From NCBI GenBank assembly GCA_903927495.1, contig CAIYNH010000847.1, positions 1 through 5,216 of the forward strand: a stretch of 5,216 nt of DNA, written 5' to 3'. Shown here piece by piece: positions 1 to 5,216 of this stretch; within the stretch, counting starts at the first letter, position 1, and each line of letters starts with the position of its first letter. Position numbers and translations under genes: made by a program. This stretch comes from an uncultured beta proteobacterium (lineage in GTDB: Bacteria; Pseudomonadota; Gammaproteobacteria; Burkholderiales; Burkholderiaceae_C). Below the pieces are notes generated by a model that was not told the origin of the DNA, made no database searches, and was given only the letters and a program-made list of their open reading frames with translations.

Positions 1-637
1 CTTGGGCGGCGGCTGCGAACTGGCGGTGTATTCCAGCAAGCGGGTGGTCGCAATGGAGAGCTATATCGGTTTGGTTGAAGTCGGCGTTGGATTAGTTCCT
101 GGGGCTGGTGGGCTTACCTACATTGAACGACGTGCTGCAGAAAACGCAGCAACATCAACCGGTAAAGACCTGTTGCCTTTCCTCACCGAAGGCTTTACGG
201 CGGCAGCCATGGCCAAAGTGGGCACCAGCGCGCTGGAGTCGCGCAAGCTGGGTTATGTGCTTGAGAGCGACGTGATCGTGCCGCACAAGGACGAGCTGCT
301 GTTTGTGGCCATCGATCAGGCGCGCAGCATGTTTAACAGCGGCTACCGCGCCCCGCACAAGCGCCAGTTTGCCGTAGCCGGGCGCAGCGGCTTGGCCACC
401 GTCAAGGGTTCGCTGGTGAATATGCGCGATGGTGGCTTCATCAGCGCACACGACTTTCACATTGCCAGCCTGATCGCGGGCGTGGTATGTGGCGGAGATG
501 TGGATGCGGGCAGCCTGGTATCAGAAGAGTATTTGATGATGCTGGAACGGCAGGCGTTTTGCTCCCTGCTGAACCATCCAAAAACGCAGGAGCGTGTCAT
601 GGGCATGATGTCCACTGGCAAGCCGGTTCGGAATTGA
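1..637 (+). CDS. 3-hydroxyacyl-CoA dehydrogenase/enoyl-CoA hydratase, C-terminal part (FadN-type), 5' truncated by window
   Basis: This is the end of a bifunctional beta-oxidation enzyme that hydrates trans-2-enoyl-CoA and oxidises the resulting 3-hydroxyacyl-CoA in the cytoplasm. The reading frame is already open at the left edge; the TTG at position 2 is an internal Leu codon, not a start. About 211 residues are visible. They begin inside the crotonase fold at GGGCEL and continue through GLVEVG and LVPGAGG. The two glutamates (visible residues 6 and 26) are 20 apart, as are the catalytic Glu144 and Glu164 of rat enoyl-CoA hydratase, so hydratase activity looks intact. The protein ends in GKPVRN with no dehydrogenase domain after the hydratase. 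The order is therefore dehydrogenase first, hydratase last, as in Bacillus FadN and unlike E. coli FadB. Full-length relatives have about 800 residues, so the dehydrogenase half should lie upstream. A thiolase follows after 28 bp, probably in the same operon. Codons at 62-178 are unusually AT-rich in third position. Confidence 0.9.
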   Translation, partial: LGGGCELAVYSSKRVVAMESYIGLVEVGVGLVPGAGGLTYIERRAAENAATSTGKDLLPFLTEGFTAAAMAKVGTSALESRKLGYVLESDVIVPHKDELLFVAIDQARSMFNSGYRAPHKRQFAVAGRSGLATVKGSLVNMRDGGFISAHDFHIASLIAGVVCGGDVDAGSLVSEEYLMMLERQAFCSLLNHPKTQERVMGMMSTGKPVRN

Positions 638-655
638 GATTTGACTGATATTGAA

Positions 656-660
656 AAGAG
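656..660 (+). promoter_or_regulatory. Ribosome binding site of the thiolase gene
   Basis: AAGAG lies five bases before ATG 666. It decides between this ATG and an in-frame TTG at 651, which would add five residues and has no comparable site before it. ATG 666 also places the conserved N-terminal strand (AYIVAATRSPIGK) at the usual distance from the start for thiolases. Confidence 0.6.
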
Positions 661-665
661 TCACC

Positions 666-1862
666 ATGAAACAAATTCAAGAAGCCTATATCGTTGCCGC
701 CACTCGTAGCCCCATTGGCAAGTCGCATCGGGGCGTTTTTCGCAATATGCGGCCGGATGACCTGCTGGTCAAGGTGCTGCAATCGGCGCTGCAACAAGTA
801 CCGGGCCTGGACCCCCATGCCATTGAAGACATTGTCTGCGGTTGTGCCATGCCTGAAGGCCAGCAGGGTTTGAACATTGCACGCACTGCGGCAGTGTTAG
901 CCGGACTACCCACCAGTGTCGGCGGTATCACGATCAACCGCTTTTGCGCCTCTGGTTTGTCAGCCATCCAGACTGCGGCTGACCGCATTCGCGTGGGTGA
1001 AGCTGAGGTGATGATTGCGGCGGGTGTGGAGAGCATGAGCATGGTTCCGATGGGCGGCAATGCGCCCTCGTTTTCTCCGCTGATGTTTGACAACGACGAG
1101 AACGTGGGCATCGCCTACGGTATGGGCTTGACCGCCGAGAAGGTTGCTACCCAATGGAAAATCAGCCGCGAGGCGCAAGACGCGTTCGCTTTGCAGTCGC
1201 ACCAGCGCGCATTGGCAGCACAGGCTGCGGGTTATTTCAGTGCCGAGATGACAGCGATTGAGGTCACCGACCGCTCACCGAATCTGCAAACGGGTGAAGT
1301 GATTGAGAAAAAGCGCCTGGTCAGCCTGGACGAAGGAGCGCGCGCCGACACCTCGCTGGAAGGTCTGGCCAAGCTCAAAAACCCCTTTGCTGCACGCGGC
1401 ACGGTGACCGCTGGCAACAGCTCGCAAACCTCGGACGGTGCTGGAGCCCTGATTTTGGCCAGCGAAAAGGCCGTCAGGCAGTTTGGCCTGACACCCTTGG
1501 CGCGCTTTGTCTCCTTTGCTGTCAAGGGTGTGCCGCCACACATCATGGGTATTGGCCCGATCGAGGCGATTCCGGCTGCGTTGCGATATGCGGGTTTGAC
1601 GCAAGACCAGCTCGATTGGATCGAGCTGAACGAGGCCTTTGCCGCCCAATCCCTGGCGGTCATCAACACGCTGGGTCTGGATCAAAGCAAGCTGAATCCG
1701 ATGGGTGGTGCCATTGCGCTGGGTCACCCGCTGGGTGCCACAGGTGCTATTCGGGCTGCCACACTGATTCACGGCTTGCAGCGCACGCAAGGCAAATACG
1801 GCATGCTGAGCATGTGCATTGGTATGGGCCAGGGGGCTGCGGGGATTTTTGAGCGGGTCTGA
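666..1862 (+). CDS. fadA: Acetyl-CoA acyltransferase (3-ketoacyl-CoA thiolase, FadA type)
   Basis: Thiolase of 398 residues that catalyses the last step of beta-oxidation, cleaving 3-ketoacyl-CoA with CoA to give acetyl-CoA and a shortened acyl-CoA. All expected active-site elements are visible: the nucleophile Cys94 in NRFCASGLSA, Asn322 in NEAFAAQ, His354 in GGAIALGHPLGATG and the acid/base Cys384 in CIGMGQG. Length and spacing are normal for the family and there is no frameshift. The NRFC context, the TAGNSSQTSDGA stretch and the VPPHIMGIGP stretch resemble the FadA that partners FadN-type enzymes more than biosynthetic PhaA/AtoB thiolases; this is from memory of the families. The gene starts 28 bp after the hydratase/dehydrogenase gene, so the two are probably co-transcribed and form the core of the pathway. 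Transcription probably ends or is reduced at the terminator just downstream. A biosynthetic acetoacetyl-CoA thiolase is the main alternative. Confidence 0.9.
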   Translation: MKQIQEAYIVAATRSPIGKSHRGVFRNMRPDDLLVKVLQSALQQVPGLDPHAIEDIVCGCAMPEGQQGLNIARTAAVLAGLPTSVGGITINRFCASGLSAIQTAADRIRVGEAEVMIAAGVESMSMVPMGGNAPSFSPLMFDNDENVGIAYGMGLTAEKVATQWKISREAQDAFALQSHQRALAAQAAGYFSAEMTAIEVTDRSPNLQTGEVIEKKRLVSLDEGARADTSLEGLAKLKNPFAARGTVTAGNSSQTSDGAGALILASEKAVRQFGLTPLARFVSFAVKGVPPHIMGIGPIEAIPAALRYAGLTQDQLDWIELNEAFAAQSLAVINTLGLDQSKLNPMGGAIALGHPLGATGAIRAATLIHGLQRTQGKYGMLSMCIGMGQGAAGIFERV

Positions 1863-1881
1863 TACGCTATAGCTCGTGACG

Positions 1882-1910
1882 GGTGGGCAATCGCCCACCA
1901 TTTTTGTTTT
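1882..1910 (+). terminator. Rho-independent terminator after the thiolase gene
   Basis: A perfect 7-bp GC-rich stem (GGTGGGC at 1882-1888 and GCCCACC at 1893-1899) closes a four-base AATC loop. After one A it is followed by a T-rich run at 1901-1910 (five T, G, four T). It begins 20 bp after the thiolase stop. The T tract is on one side only, so it should act on + strand transcription. It may end the dehydrogenase/thiolase transcript or only reduce read-through into the isomerase gene. Confidence 0.8.
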
Positions 1911-1912
1911 CT

Positions 1913-1938
1913 GAAATCCCGGCACCTGTCGGGATTTC
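1913..1938. other. Long inverted repeat (second hairpin) between terminator and isomerase gene
   Basis: GAAATCCCG at 1913-1921 is exactly complementary to CGGGATTTC at 1930-1938. A G-T wobble and a C-G pair can extend the stem to 11 bp around an ACCT loop at 1924-1927. It begins two bases after the T tract of the terminator and ends 24 bp before the next start codon. There is no T run on either side, so it is not a second classical terminator. It could be an RNA-stabilising structure, an operator-like palindrome or part of a dispersed repeat. I see no convincing promoter in the remaining bases. Confidence 0.55.
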
Positions 1939-1962
1939 GCGCTATTACCCAAGGAATCAACC

Positions 1963-2727
1963 ATGTCTGACCTTTTGATCGACACCACCGCTGGTGTCAC
2001 CACCATCACCATCAACCGCGTTGCGAAGAAAAATTCGTTTACCACTGCCATGTATTCGGGCATGGCCGATGCGCTGGATCAGGCCCAGGCCGAAGAGGCG
2101 GTACGGGTGGTGGTGTTGCAGGGGCATGAGACAATTTTTAGCGCCGGCAATGACATTGCCGACTTTCTCAAATCGCCACCCAACTCACCTGACTCGCCGG
2201 TATTTCGTTTTATGCGCGCCATCAGCAGTTTCACCAAGCCGATTATTGCGGCTGTCTGCGGGCCAGCGGTGGGCATCGGTACCACCCTGTTGTTCCATTG
2301 CGATCTGGTGTATGCCGGAGACAACGCGGCGTTTTCGATGCCTTTTGTCAACTTGGGCGTTTGCCCCGAAGCTGGCTCAAGCCTGCTGGCACCGCAACGC
2401 ATGGGCTACGGACGGGCCGCAGAAGCCCTGCTGCTGGGTGACCCATTCACGGCCGAGGCAGCTCTTGAGATGGGCTTGATCAGCCGCATTGTGCCGCCGA
2501 CCGAGGTCAATGCGTTGGCGCAGCGACAAGCCCAAAAATTGGTCGCCAAACCCATGACTTCTCTGCTGGCAACCAAGCGCCTGATGAAGCAGGGACAGGC
2601 CAGCATCGTCGCTGAGCGCATGGCCGAAGAAGGCGTGTTATTTGGCCGCATGTTGAGCCAAGCGGCGGCGCGTGAAGCGTTTGGTGCGTTCATGGAAAAA
2701 CGCCAGCCAGACTTTTCCAAGTTATAA
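1963..2727 (+). CDS. Enoyl-CoA hydratase/isomerase family protein, probably delta3,delta2-enoyl-CoA isomerase
   Basis: Crotonase-fold protein of 254 residues, a normal single-domain length, presumably cytoplasmic. The CoA and oxyanion-hole segments are present as SAGND (60-64) and GPAVGIG (100-106). By hand alignment on the CDLVYAG strand, the two catalytic glutamates of rat enoyl-CoA hydratase (Glu144, Glu164) correspond to Thr108 and Phe128, so water addition is unlikely. Instead there is Glu136 in NLGVCPEAGSS, matching the PEG-SS motif of eukaryotic peroxisomal delta3,delta2-enoyl-CoA isomerases (PECI/Eci1), where this Glu moves the proton between C2 and C4. The C-terminus (AFGAFMEKRQPDFSKL) also fits that group. 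The likely role is to convert 3-enoyl-CoA from unsaturated fatty acids into 2-enoyl-CoA for beta-oxidation. The start has a good AAGGA at 1951-1955, seven bases before ATG. A terminator separates it from the thiolase gene. Automated annotation would probably call it hydratase. Confidence 0.88.
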   Translation: MSDLLIDTTAGVTTITINRVAKKNSFTTAMYSGMADALDQAQAEEAVRVVVLQGHETIFSAGNDIADFLKSPPNSPDSPVFRFMRAISSFTKPIIAAVCGPAVGIGTTLLFHCDLVYAGDNAAFSMPFVNLGVCPEAGSSLLAPQRMGYGRAAEALLLGDPFTAEAALEMGLISRIVPPTEVNALAQRQAQKLVAKPMTSLLATKRLMKQGQASIVAERMAEEGVLFGRMLSQAAAREAFGAFMEKRQPDFSKL

Positions 2728-2740
2728 CAGTATTCGCTTG

Positions 2741-2790
2741 TAGCACACGTCTGGTAAGCATAGATAGCTATTGTTTTTATAGTAAATTTG
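2741..2790. repeat. AT-rich intergenic segment, possibly a degenerate dispersed repeat
   Basis: The 65-bp gap before the TlpA-like gene is much more AT-rich than its surroundings. It holds a perfect 8-bp palindrome ATAGCTAT at 2764-2771, followed by TGTTTTTATAG. On the other strand this reads CTATAAAAACAATAGCT, which resembles, from memory only, a short repeat common between genes in Comamonadaceae. The hairpin I associate with that repeat is degenerate here. A TATAGT at 2778-2783 could be a -10 box, but I find no -35 box at proper distance. No second copy is visible in this window. Confidence 0.25.
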
Positions 2791-2798
2791 GGATGCCA

Positions 2799-3341
2799 AT
2801 GAATTTGATTAGACGTTTTGTCTTGACTATTGTGCTAGGGGTTTCGCTCGCTACCCAGCTGGGTGCCAAGACCCCTGGCGAGGTTGAAGTTGGCGGCGTG
2901 CTGCGTGAAGCGACGATGCGCGGACTGAATGGCCCAGACCGAAAACTCTCGGATTTCCGTGGCAAGCCCCTGATCATCAACGTTTGGGCCAGTTGGTGCC
3001 CGCCCTGCATCCAGGAAATGGGCTCACTGGAGCGGCTGGCCTGGCGCGACATGGGGCAACAATTTGTCGTCATTGGCATCTCTACCGATGACTACCCCGA
3101 TGCTGCGAATGGGTTTTTGCGCAAGAGTCACGCGACACTGAACCATTACATCGACAACAAACTGATGCTGGAAAATATGCTGGGGGCAGATCATCTGCCC
3201 TTGACCTTGCTGGTTGATGCCAAAGGCCGGGTTTTGAACAAAATTGTTGGAGCCCGCGAGTGGGACAGTCCGGAGTCCCTGAAATTGATCAACCAGGCCT
3301 TTGGGGGTGCCAAGGCCGTGCCGACTTTGGTTAAAAAGTAA
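2799..3341 (+). CDS. TlpA-like thiol-disulfide oxidoreductase, exported
   Basis: Small thioredoxin-fold protein of 180 residues. The N-terminus has two arginines (5-6), then a hydrophobic run to about residue 19 and LGA (21-23), a plausible Sec signal peptide or membrane anchor, so it should act in the periplasm. The mature part shows the redox centre WASWCPPC with Cys67 and Cys70, a TlpA/ResA-type motif, and Pro134 in HLPLTLLVD in place of the family's cis-proline. The likely role is reducing or exchanging disulfides in exported proteins, for example during cytochrome maturation; the partner cannot be told from the sequence. An in-frame ATG at 2793 is possible, but GGA at 2791-2793 is better spaced for ATG 2799. 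The gene follows the isomerase gene by about 70 bp and precedes the thioesterase gene by 27 bp, so it may be co-transcribed with the latter. Its presence among cytoplasmic acyl-CoA enzymes is unexplained. Confidence 0.85.
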   Translation: MNLIRRFVLTIVLGVSLATQLGAKTPGEVEVGGVLREATMRGLNGPDRKLSDFRGKPLIINVWASWCPPCIQEMGSLERLAWRDMGQQFVVIGISTDDYPDAANGFLRKSHATLNHYIDNKLMLENMLGADHLPLTLLVDAKGRVLNKIVGAREWDSPESLKLINQAFGGAKAVPTLVKK

Positions 3342-3368
3342 TCCAGCCGGACCTGTGACAATCATTCC

Positions 3369-3857
3369 ATGACGCAACACCCCAAATCACCCGAAAAGAT
3401 CAAGTTCGAAGACGAGTTTGTCATTGGACTCAAAAAAGTATTTGAGGAAATGATCGTTTTCAACAAATTACTGGGTTTGAAAATTACCTCACTGCAACCA
3501 ACCCAGGTGGTGGCGCGCATTGACATGCGCAACGACCTGGTCGGGCATTACCTCTACAACCGTCTGCACGGGGGTGTTATCAGTGCCGGGCTCGATGCCA
3601 TGGGCGGCTTGGCGGTGATGGCTGCGATTGGCGCGCGCCACATGGACGAGTCGCCGATGCAGCGATTGCAGCGTTTTTCGAAACTTGGCACGATTGACTT
3701 ACGGATCGATTACCTGCGCCCCGGCATCAGCGAGTGGTTTGAACTACGTGCCGAGGTGATGCGCCTGGGCTCAAGGGTGGCCTCAACCCGCATGGAGTTT
3801 TTGGGTGCTGACGGCAAGCTACTTTCTACCGGGGCTGGGGCTTACATCGTCTCCTGA
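3369..3857 (+). CDS. YigI-type hotdog-fold acyl-CoA thioesterase
   Basis: Cytoplasmic hotdog-fold protein of 162 residues that should hydrolyse acyl-CoA to free acid and CoA. His67-Gly-Gly in RLHGGVIS and Asp76, nine residues later, match the HGG...D active-site spacing of PaaI-type thioesterases. The stretch LQRFSKLGTIDLRIDYLRPG and the ending GAGAYIVS closely resemble E. coli YigI as I remember it; that protein acts on medium- and long-chain acyl-CoAs. Family YigI proteins are about 155 residues, so the length fits, with a slightly longer charged N-terminus. There is no clear Shine-Dalgarno sequence before ATG 3369, which suggests weak translation or coupling to the gene before it, 27 bp away and in the same frame. 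Next to beta-oxidation genes it could relieve build-up of poorly degraded acyl-CoAs; this role is inferred from the neighbourhood. Confidence 0.87.
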   Translation: MTQHPKSPEKIKFEDEFVIGLKKVFEEMIVFNKLLGLKITSLQPTQVVARIDMRNDLVGHYLYNRLHGGVISAGLDAMGGLAVMAAIGARHMDESPMQRLQRFSKLGTIDLRIDYLRPGISEWFELRAEVMRLGSRVASTRMEFLGADGKLLSTGAGAYIVS

Positions 3858-3878
3858 GCGGTGCCGCATCGACACCGC
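3858..3878. terminator. Hairpin between convergent genes, possible bidirectional terminator
   Basis: GCGGTG at 3858-3863 pairs with CACCGC at 3873-3878. After one C-A mismatch, CG pairs with CG around a CAT loop, giving an almost continuous 9-bp stem. It lies directly after the thioesterase stop and 21 bp from the stop of the convergent ATPase gene. There is no T run on either strand, so it is not a standard intrinsic terminator. It may only protect transcript ends. Confidence 0.35.
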
Positions 3879-3899
3879 AGGCAGCAAGGGTGCGCGGGA

Positions 3900-4634
3900 T
3901 TAACGTCGTTGCAAGCTCAGCGGCAGTTCCAGATGACAGCGCTCCAGTAGCTCTGAGTCGGCAAAAATACGTTCAGGGGAGTCATCGGCTTCAATGATGC
4001 CGTCGCGCATGACCAGCACCCGAGTGCAGAGGTCAAGCACCAGATCCAGGTCATGTGTGGCGATGATCTTTGTCTGATCAATTCCTTTGAGCAAGGTGAT
4101 CAAGCGGCGCCGAGCAACCGGATCCAAGCCGTTGCTGGGCTCGTCCATCACCAGGATCGTTGGCGACATCGCCAGCACCCCGGCAATCGCCACCGCACGC
4201 TTTTCACCCCCAGAGAGCAGATAGGGTGGGCGATTCGCCAAATGACTGGCACCGACAGTGGCTAGCGACTGCGTCACGCGGGCCTGCACCTCACAGGTGC
4301 TCAGGCCCATGTTGAGCGGCCCAAAGGCGACATCTTCCCGCACGGTTGGCATGAACAACTGGTCATCAGGGTCCTGAAACACCATGCCAACGCTGCGCCG
4401 CACTTCGGCCAGGTTGCTGCGCGTGATCGGACTTCCAGCAATTCTCACTTCACCTGTGCTTGGTTTCAGCACGGCGTTGAGGTGCTGCAACAAGGTCGAT
4501 TTACCCGCTCCGTTGCTGCCAATCACGCCGACACTTTCGCCTTGGTGAATGCACAAACTCAAACCACTCAAGGCCTGCTGCCCATCCGGGTAGGTATATG
4601 ACAAATTCCGCGTCTCGACGCTGGGGCGGTTCAC
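3900..4634 (-). CDS. cbiO: Energy-coupling factor transporter ATPase, CbiO-like (cobalt/nickel)
   Basis: ABC ATPase of 244 residues that would power metal uptake from the cytoplasmic face of the membrane. The nucleotide-binding motifs are complete: Walker A GSNGAGKST (39-47), Q-loop Gln87 in FQDPDDQLF, signature LSGGE (140-144), Walker B ILVMDE (160-165) with Glu165, then SNGLDP and the switch His194 in THD. FQDPDDQLF followed by VREDVAFGP is typical of CbiO/EcfA ATPases. I chose the GTG start at 4634 because it overlaps the TGA of the upstream membrane gene as GTGA, a usual arrangement for translational coupling. A TTG at 4667 would add 11 residues that do not resemble the family N-terminus. 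The cobalt or nickel assignment rests mainly on the CbiQ-like partner; other ECF systems (biotin, for example) use similar ATPases. The gene converges with the thioesterase gene. Confidence 0.88.
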   Translation of the reverse strand: MNRPSVETRNLSYTYPDGQQALSGLSLCIHQGESVGVIGSNGAGKSTLLQHLNAVLKPSTGEVRIAGSPITRSNLAEVRRSVGMVFQDPDDQLFMPTVREDVAFGPLNMGLSTCEVQARVTQSLATVGASHLANRPPYLLSGGEKRAVAIAGVLAMSPTILVMDEPSNGLDPVARRRLITLLKGIDQTKIIATHDLDLVLDLCTRVLVMRDGIIEADDSPERIFADSELLERCHLELPLSLQRR

Positions 4635-5216
4635 GGTAAGTGTCCAAGCAACAGTTGGCCAAACCAATTTGCCAAATCAATGTGCCGTGCCAGCACAAAA
4701 CTGACCCAAAAGAATGCCACCCACAGTGCATCGTTGATATTCCAGCGCATAGGCTGGCAACTTCGCATCTCACCATCAAAACCGCGCGACAGCATGGCCT
4801 GGTGAATGCGCTGGGCTCGCGCCATGGCCCGCAGCAACAAATGGCCGAGCAAACTGCCGTAGACGGTGAGCGTCAGGGCCGGCCTGCTGCCACAGCGCAG
4901 CTCCCGAGCCAGGTTCATACGCCCTGCCTCACCCGCCAAAACTTGGGCATAGCGATACAAAAACAACAACTGGGTGGTCATTACCTGGGGTACTCCCAGA
5001 CGCCCCAAGCCCCCACAAACCTGGTGAAAACCAGTACTGGCAAGCAGAATCAGCGCGGCAGAAACTGTCAGGCAAAAACGAATCAGAATGGACGCAAATG
5101 ACACCCAGCCGCCAGCAATCGGATAACCCAAGAGTGTTAGCAACGGTTGCTGATCCAGCAGGGGGTTGAACATGCCGACCATCACAGCAAACGGGGCTGC
5201 CTGCAGCACCCGGCGA
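4631..5216 (-). CDS. cbiQ: Energy-coupling factor transporter transmembrane protein, CbiQ-like, 5' truncated by window
   Basis: Integral membrane T component that links the substrate-binding subunit to the ATPases of an ECF transporter. The frame is open to the right edge and the start lies outside; the GTG at 5209 is an internal Val. About 194 residues are visible of a family total near 230-260, so roughly the first 40-60 are missing. Counting from that Val, hydrophobic segments lie near 5-18, 37-58, 77-91, 112-126 and 160-176. The cytoplasmic coupling region is recognisable: RYAQVLAGEAGRMNLARELR (86-105) and AMLSRGFDG (138-146), the latter being the well-conserved SRG motif that contacts the ATPase. 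The first Ala-Arg-Gly-type motif is degenerate (LRC, 104-106). The stop overlaps the GTG start of the ATPase gene by four bases, so the two are made together. CbiM/CbiN-type substrate genes, and any cobalamin or nickel regulatory site, would be expected upstream of the visible part. Confidence 0.85.
   Translation of the reverse strand, partial: RRVLQAAPFAVMVGMFNPLLDQQPLLTLLGYPIAGGWVSFASILIRFCLTVSAALILLASTGFHQVCGGLGRLGVPQVMTTQLLFLYRYAQVLAGEAGRMNLARELRCGSRPALTLTVYGSLLGHLLLRAMARAQRIHQAMLSRGFDGEMRSCQPMRWNINDALWVAFFWVSFVLARHIDLANWFGQLLLGHLP

Noticed and set aside
686..1111. Open frame of 141 codons on the - strand
   Set aside because: It is antisense to the catalytic Cys region of the thiolase, with no family resemblance and no support for its start.
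1275..2063. Long open frame of 262 codons on the - strand opposite the thiolase gene and the following spacer
   Set aside because: It lies antisense to a clearly conserved thiolase, runs through the terminator and hairpin, and its translation resembles no protein family. It is a by-product of GC-rich codon use.
1994..2479. Open frame of 161 codons on the + strand inside the isomerase gene
   Set aside because: The frame-shifted translation is rich in Arg, Pro, Cys and Trp, typical of a non-coding frame; the overlapping frame is a well-formed crotonase.
2738..2766. Possible promoter TTGTAG, 17 bp, TAGATA before the TlpA-like gene
   Set aside because: Spacing is right, but only about three of six bases match consensus in each box, which is too weak in an AT-rich spacer.
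2760..2780. Possible terminator ahead of the TTGTTTTTAT run after the isomerase gene
   Set aside because: Only a 4-bp AT-rich stem can form in front of the T run, too weak for intrinsic termination.
4640..5101. Open frame of 153 codons on the + strand opposite the CbiQ-like gene
   Set aside because: Its translation is Gln- and His-rich with no domain, while the opposite strand encodes a clear membrane protein with CbiQ motifs.

Overview
The window looks like chromosomal DNA of a betaproteobacterium, probably Burkholderiales and possibly Comamonadaceae (Rhodoferax/Polaromonas-like). This rests on GC-rich codon usage and on how the proteins read to me; no database search was possible. All six genes belong to recognisable families, and I see no mobile element, CRISPR array, RNA gene or clearly undescribed system.

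Layout. Positions 1-3857 carry five genes on the + strand: (1) the C-terminal end of a FadN-type 3-hydroxyacyl-CoA dehydrogenase/enoyl-CoA hydratase, cut by the left edge; (2) a FadA-type thiolase; (3) after a strong intrinsic terminator and a second long hairpin, a crotonase-fold protein whose active-site residues point to delta3,delta2-enoyl-CoA isomerase rather than hydratase; (4) after a short AT-rich gap, an exported TlpA-like thiol-disulfide oxidoreductase; (5) a YigI-type hotdog acyl-CoA thioesterase. Positions 3900-5216 carry two genes on the - strand, convergent with the first group: a CbiO-like ECF transporter ATPase and, upstream of it and cut by the right edge, a CbiQ-like transmembrane component. 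Their reading frames overlap by a GTGA. A small hairpin lies in the 42-bp gap between the two groups.

How they fit together. Genes 1 and 2 supply the hydration, dehydrogenation and thiolysis steps of fatty-acid beta-oxidation. Gene 3 would move 3-enoyl-CoA double bonds, as arise from unsaturated fatty acids, into the pathway. Gene 5 could release acyl groups from CoA when intermediates stall. Together they suggest saturated and unsaturated acyl-CoA breakdown with an overflow valve. The exported thioredoxin-like protein does not fit this scheme and may be only a neighbour. The - strand pair is part of a cobalt or nickel uptake system whose substrate-binding genes are outside the window.

The most useful second looks are the isomerase-type active site of gene 3, a short patch of very different codon use inside gene 1, and the tandem hairpins between genes 2 and 3.
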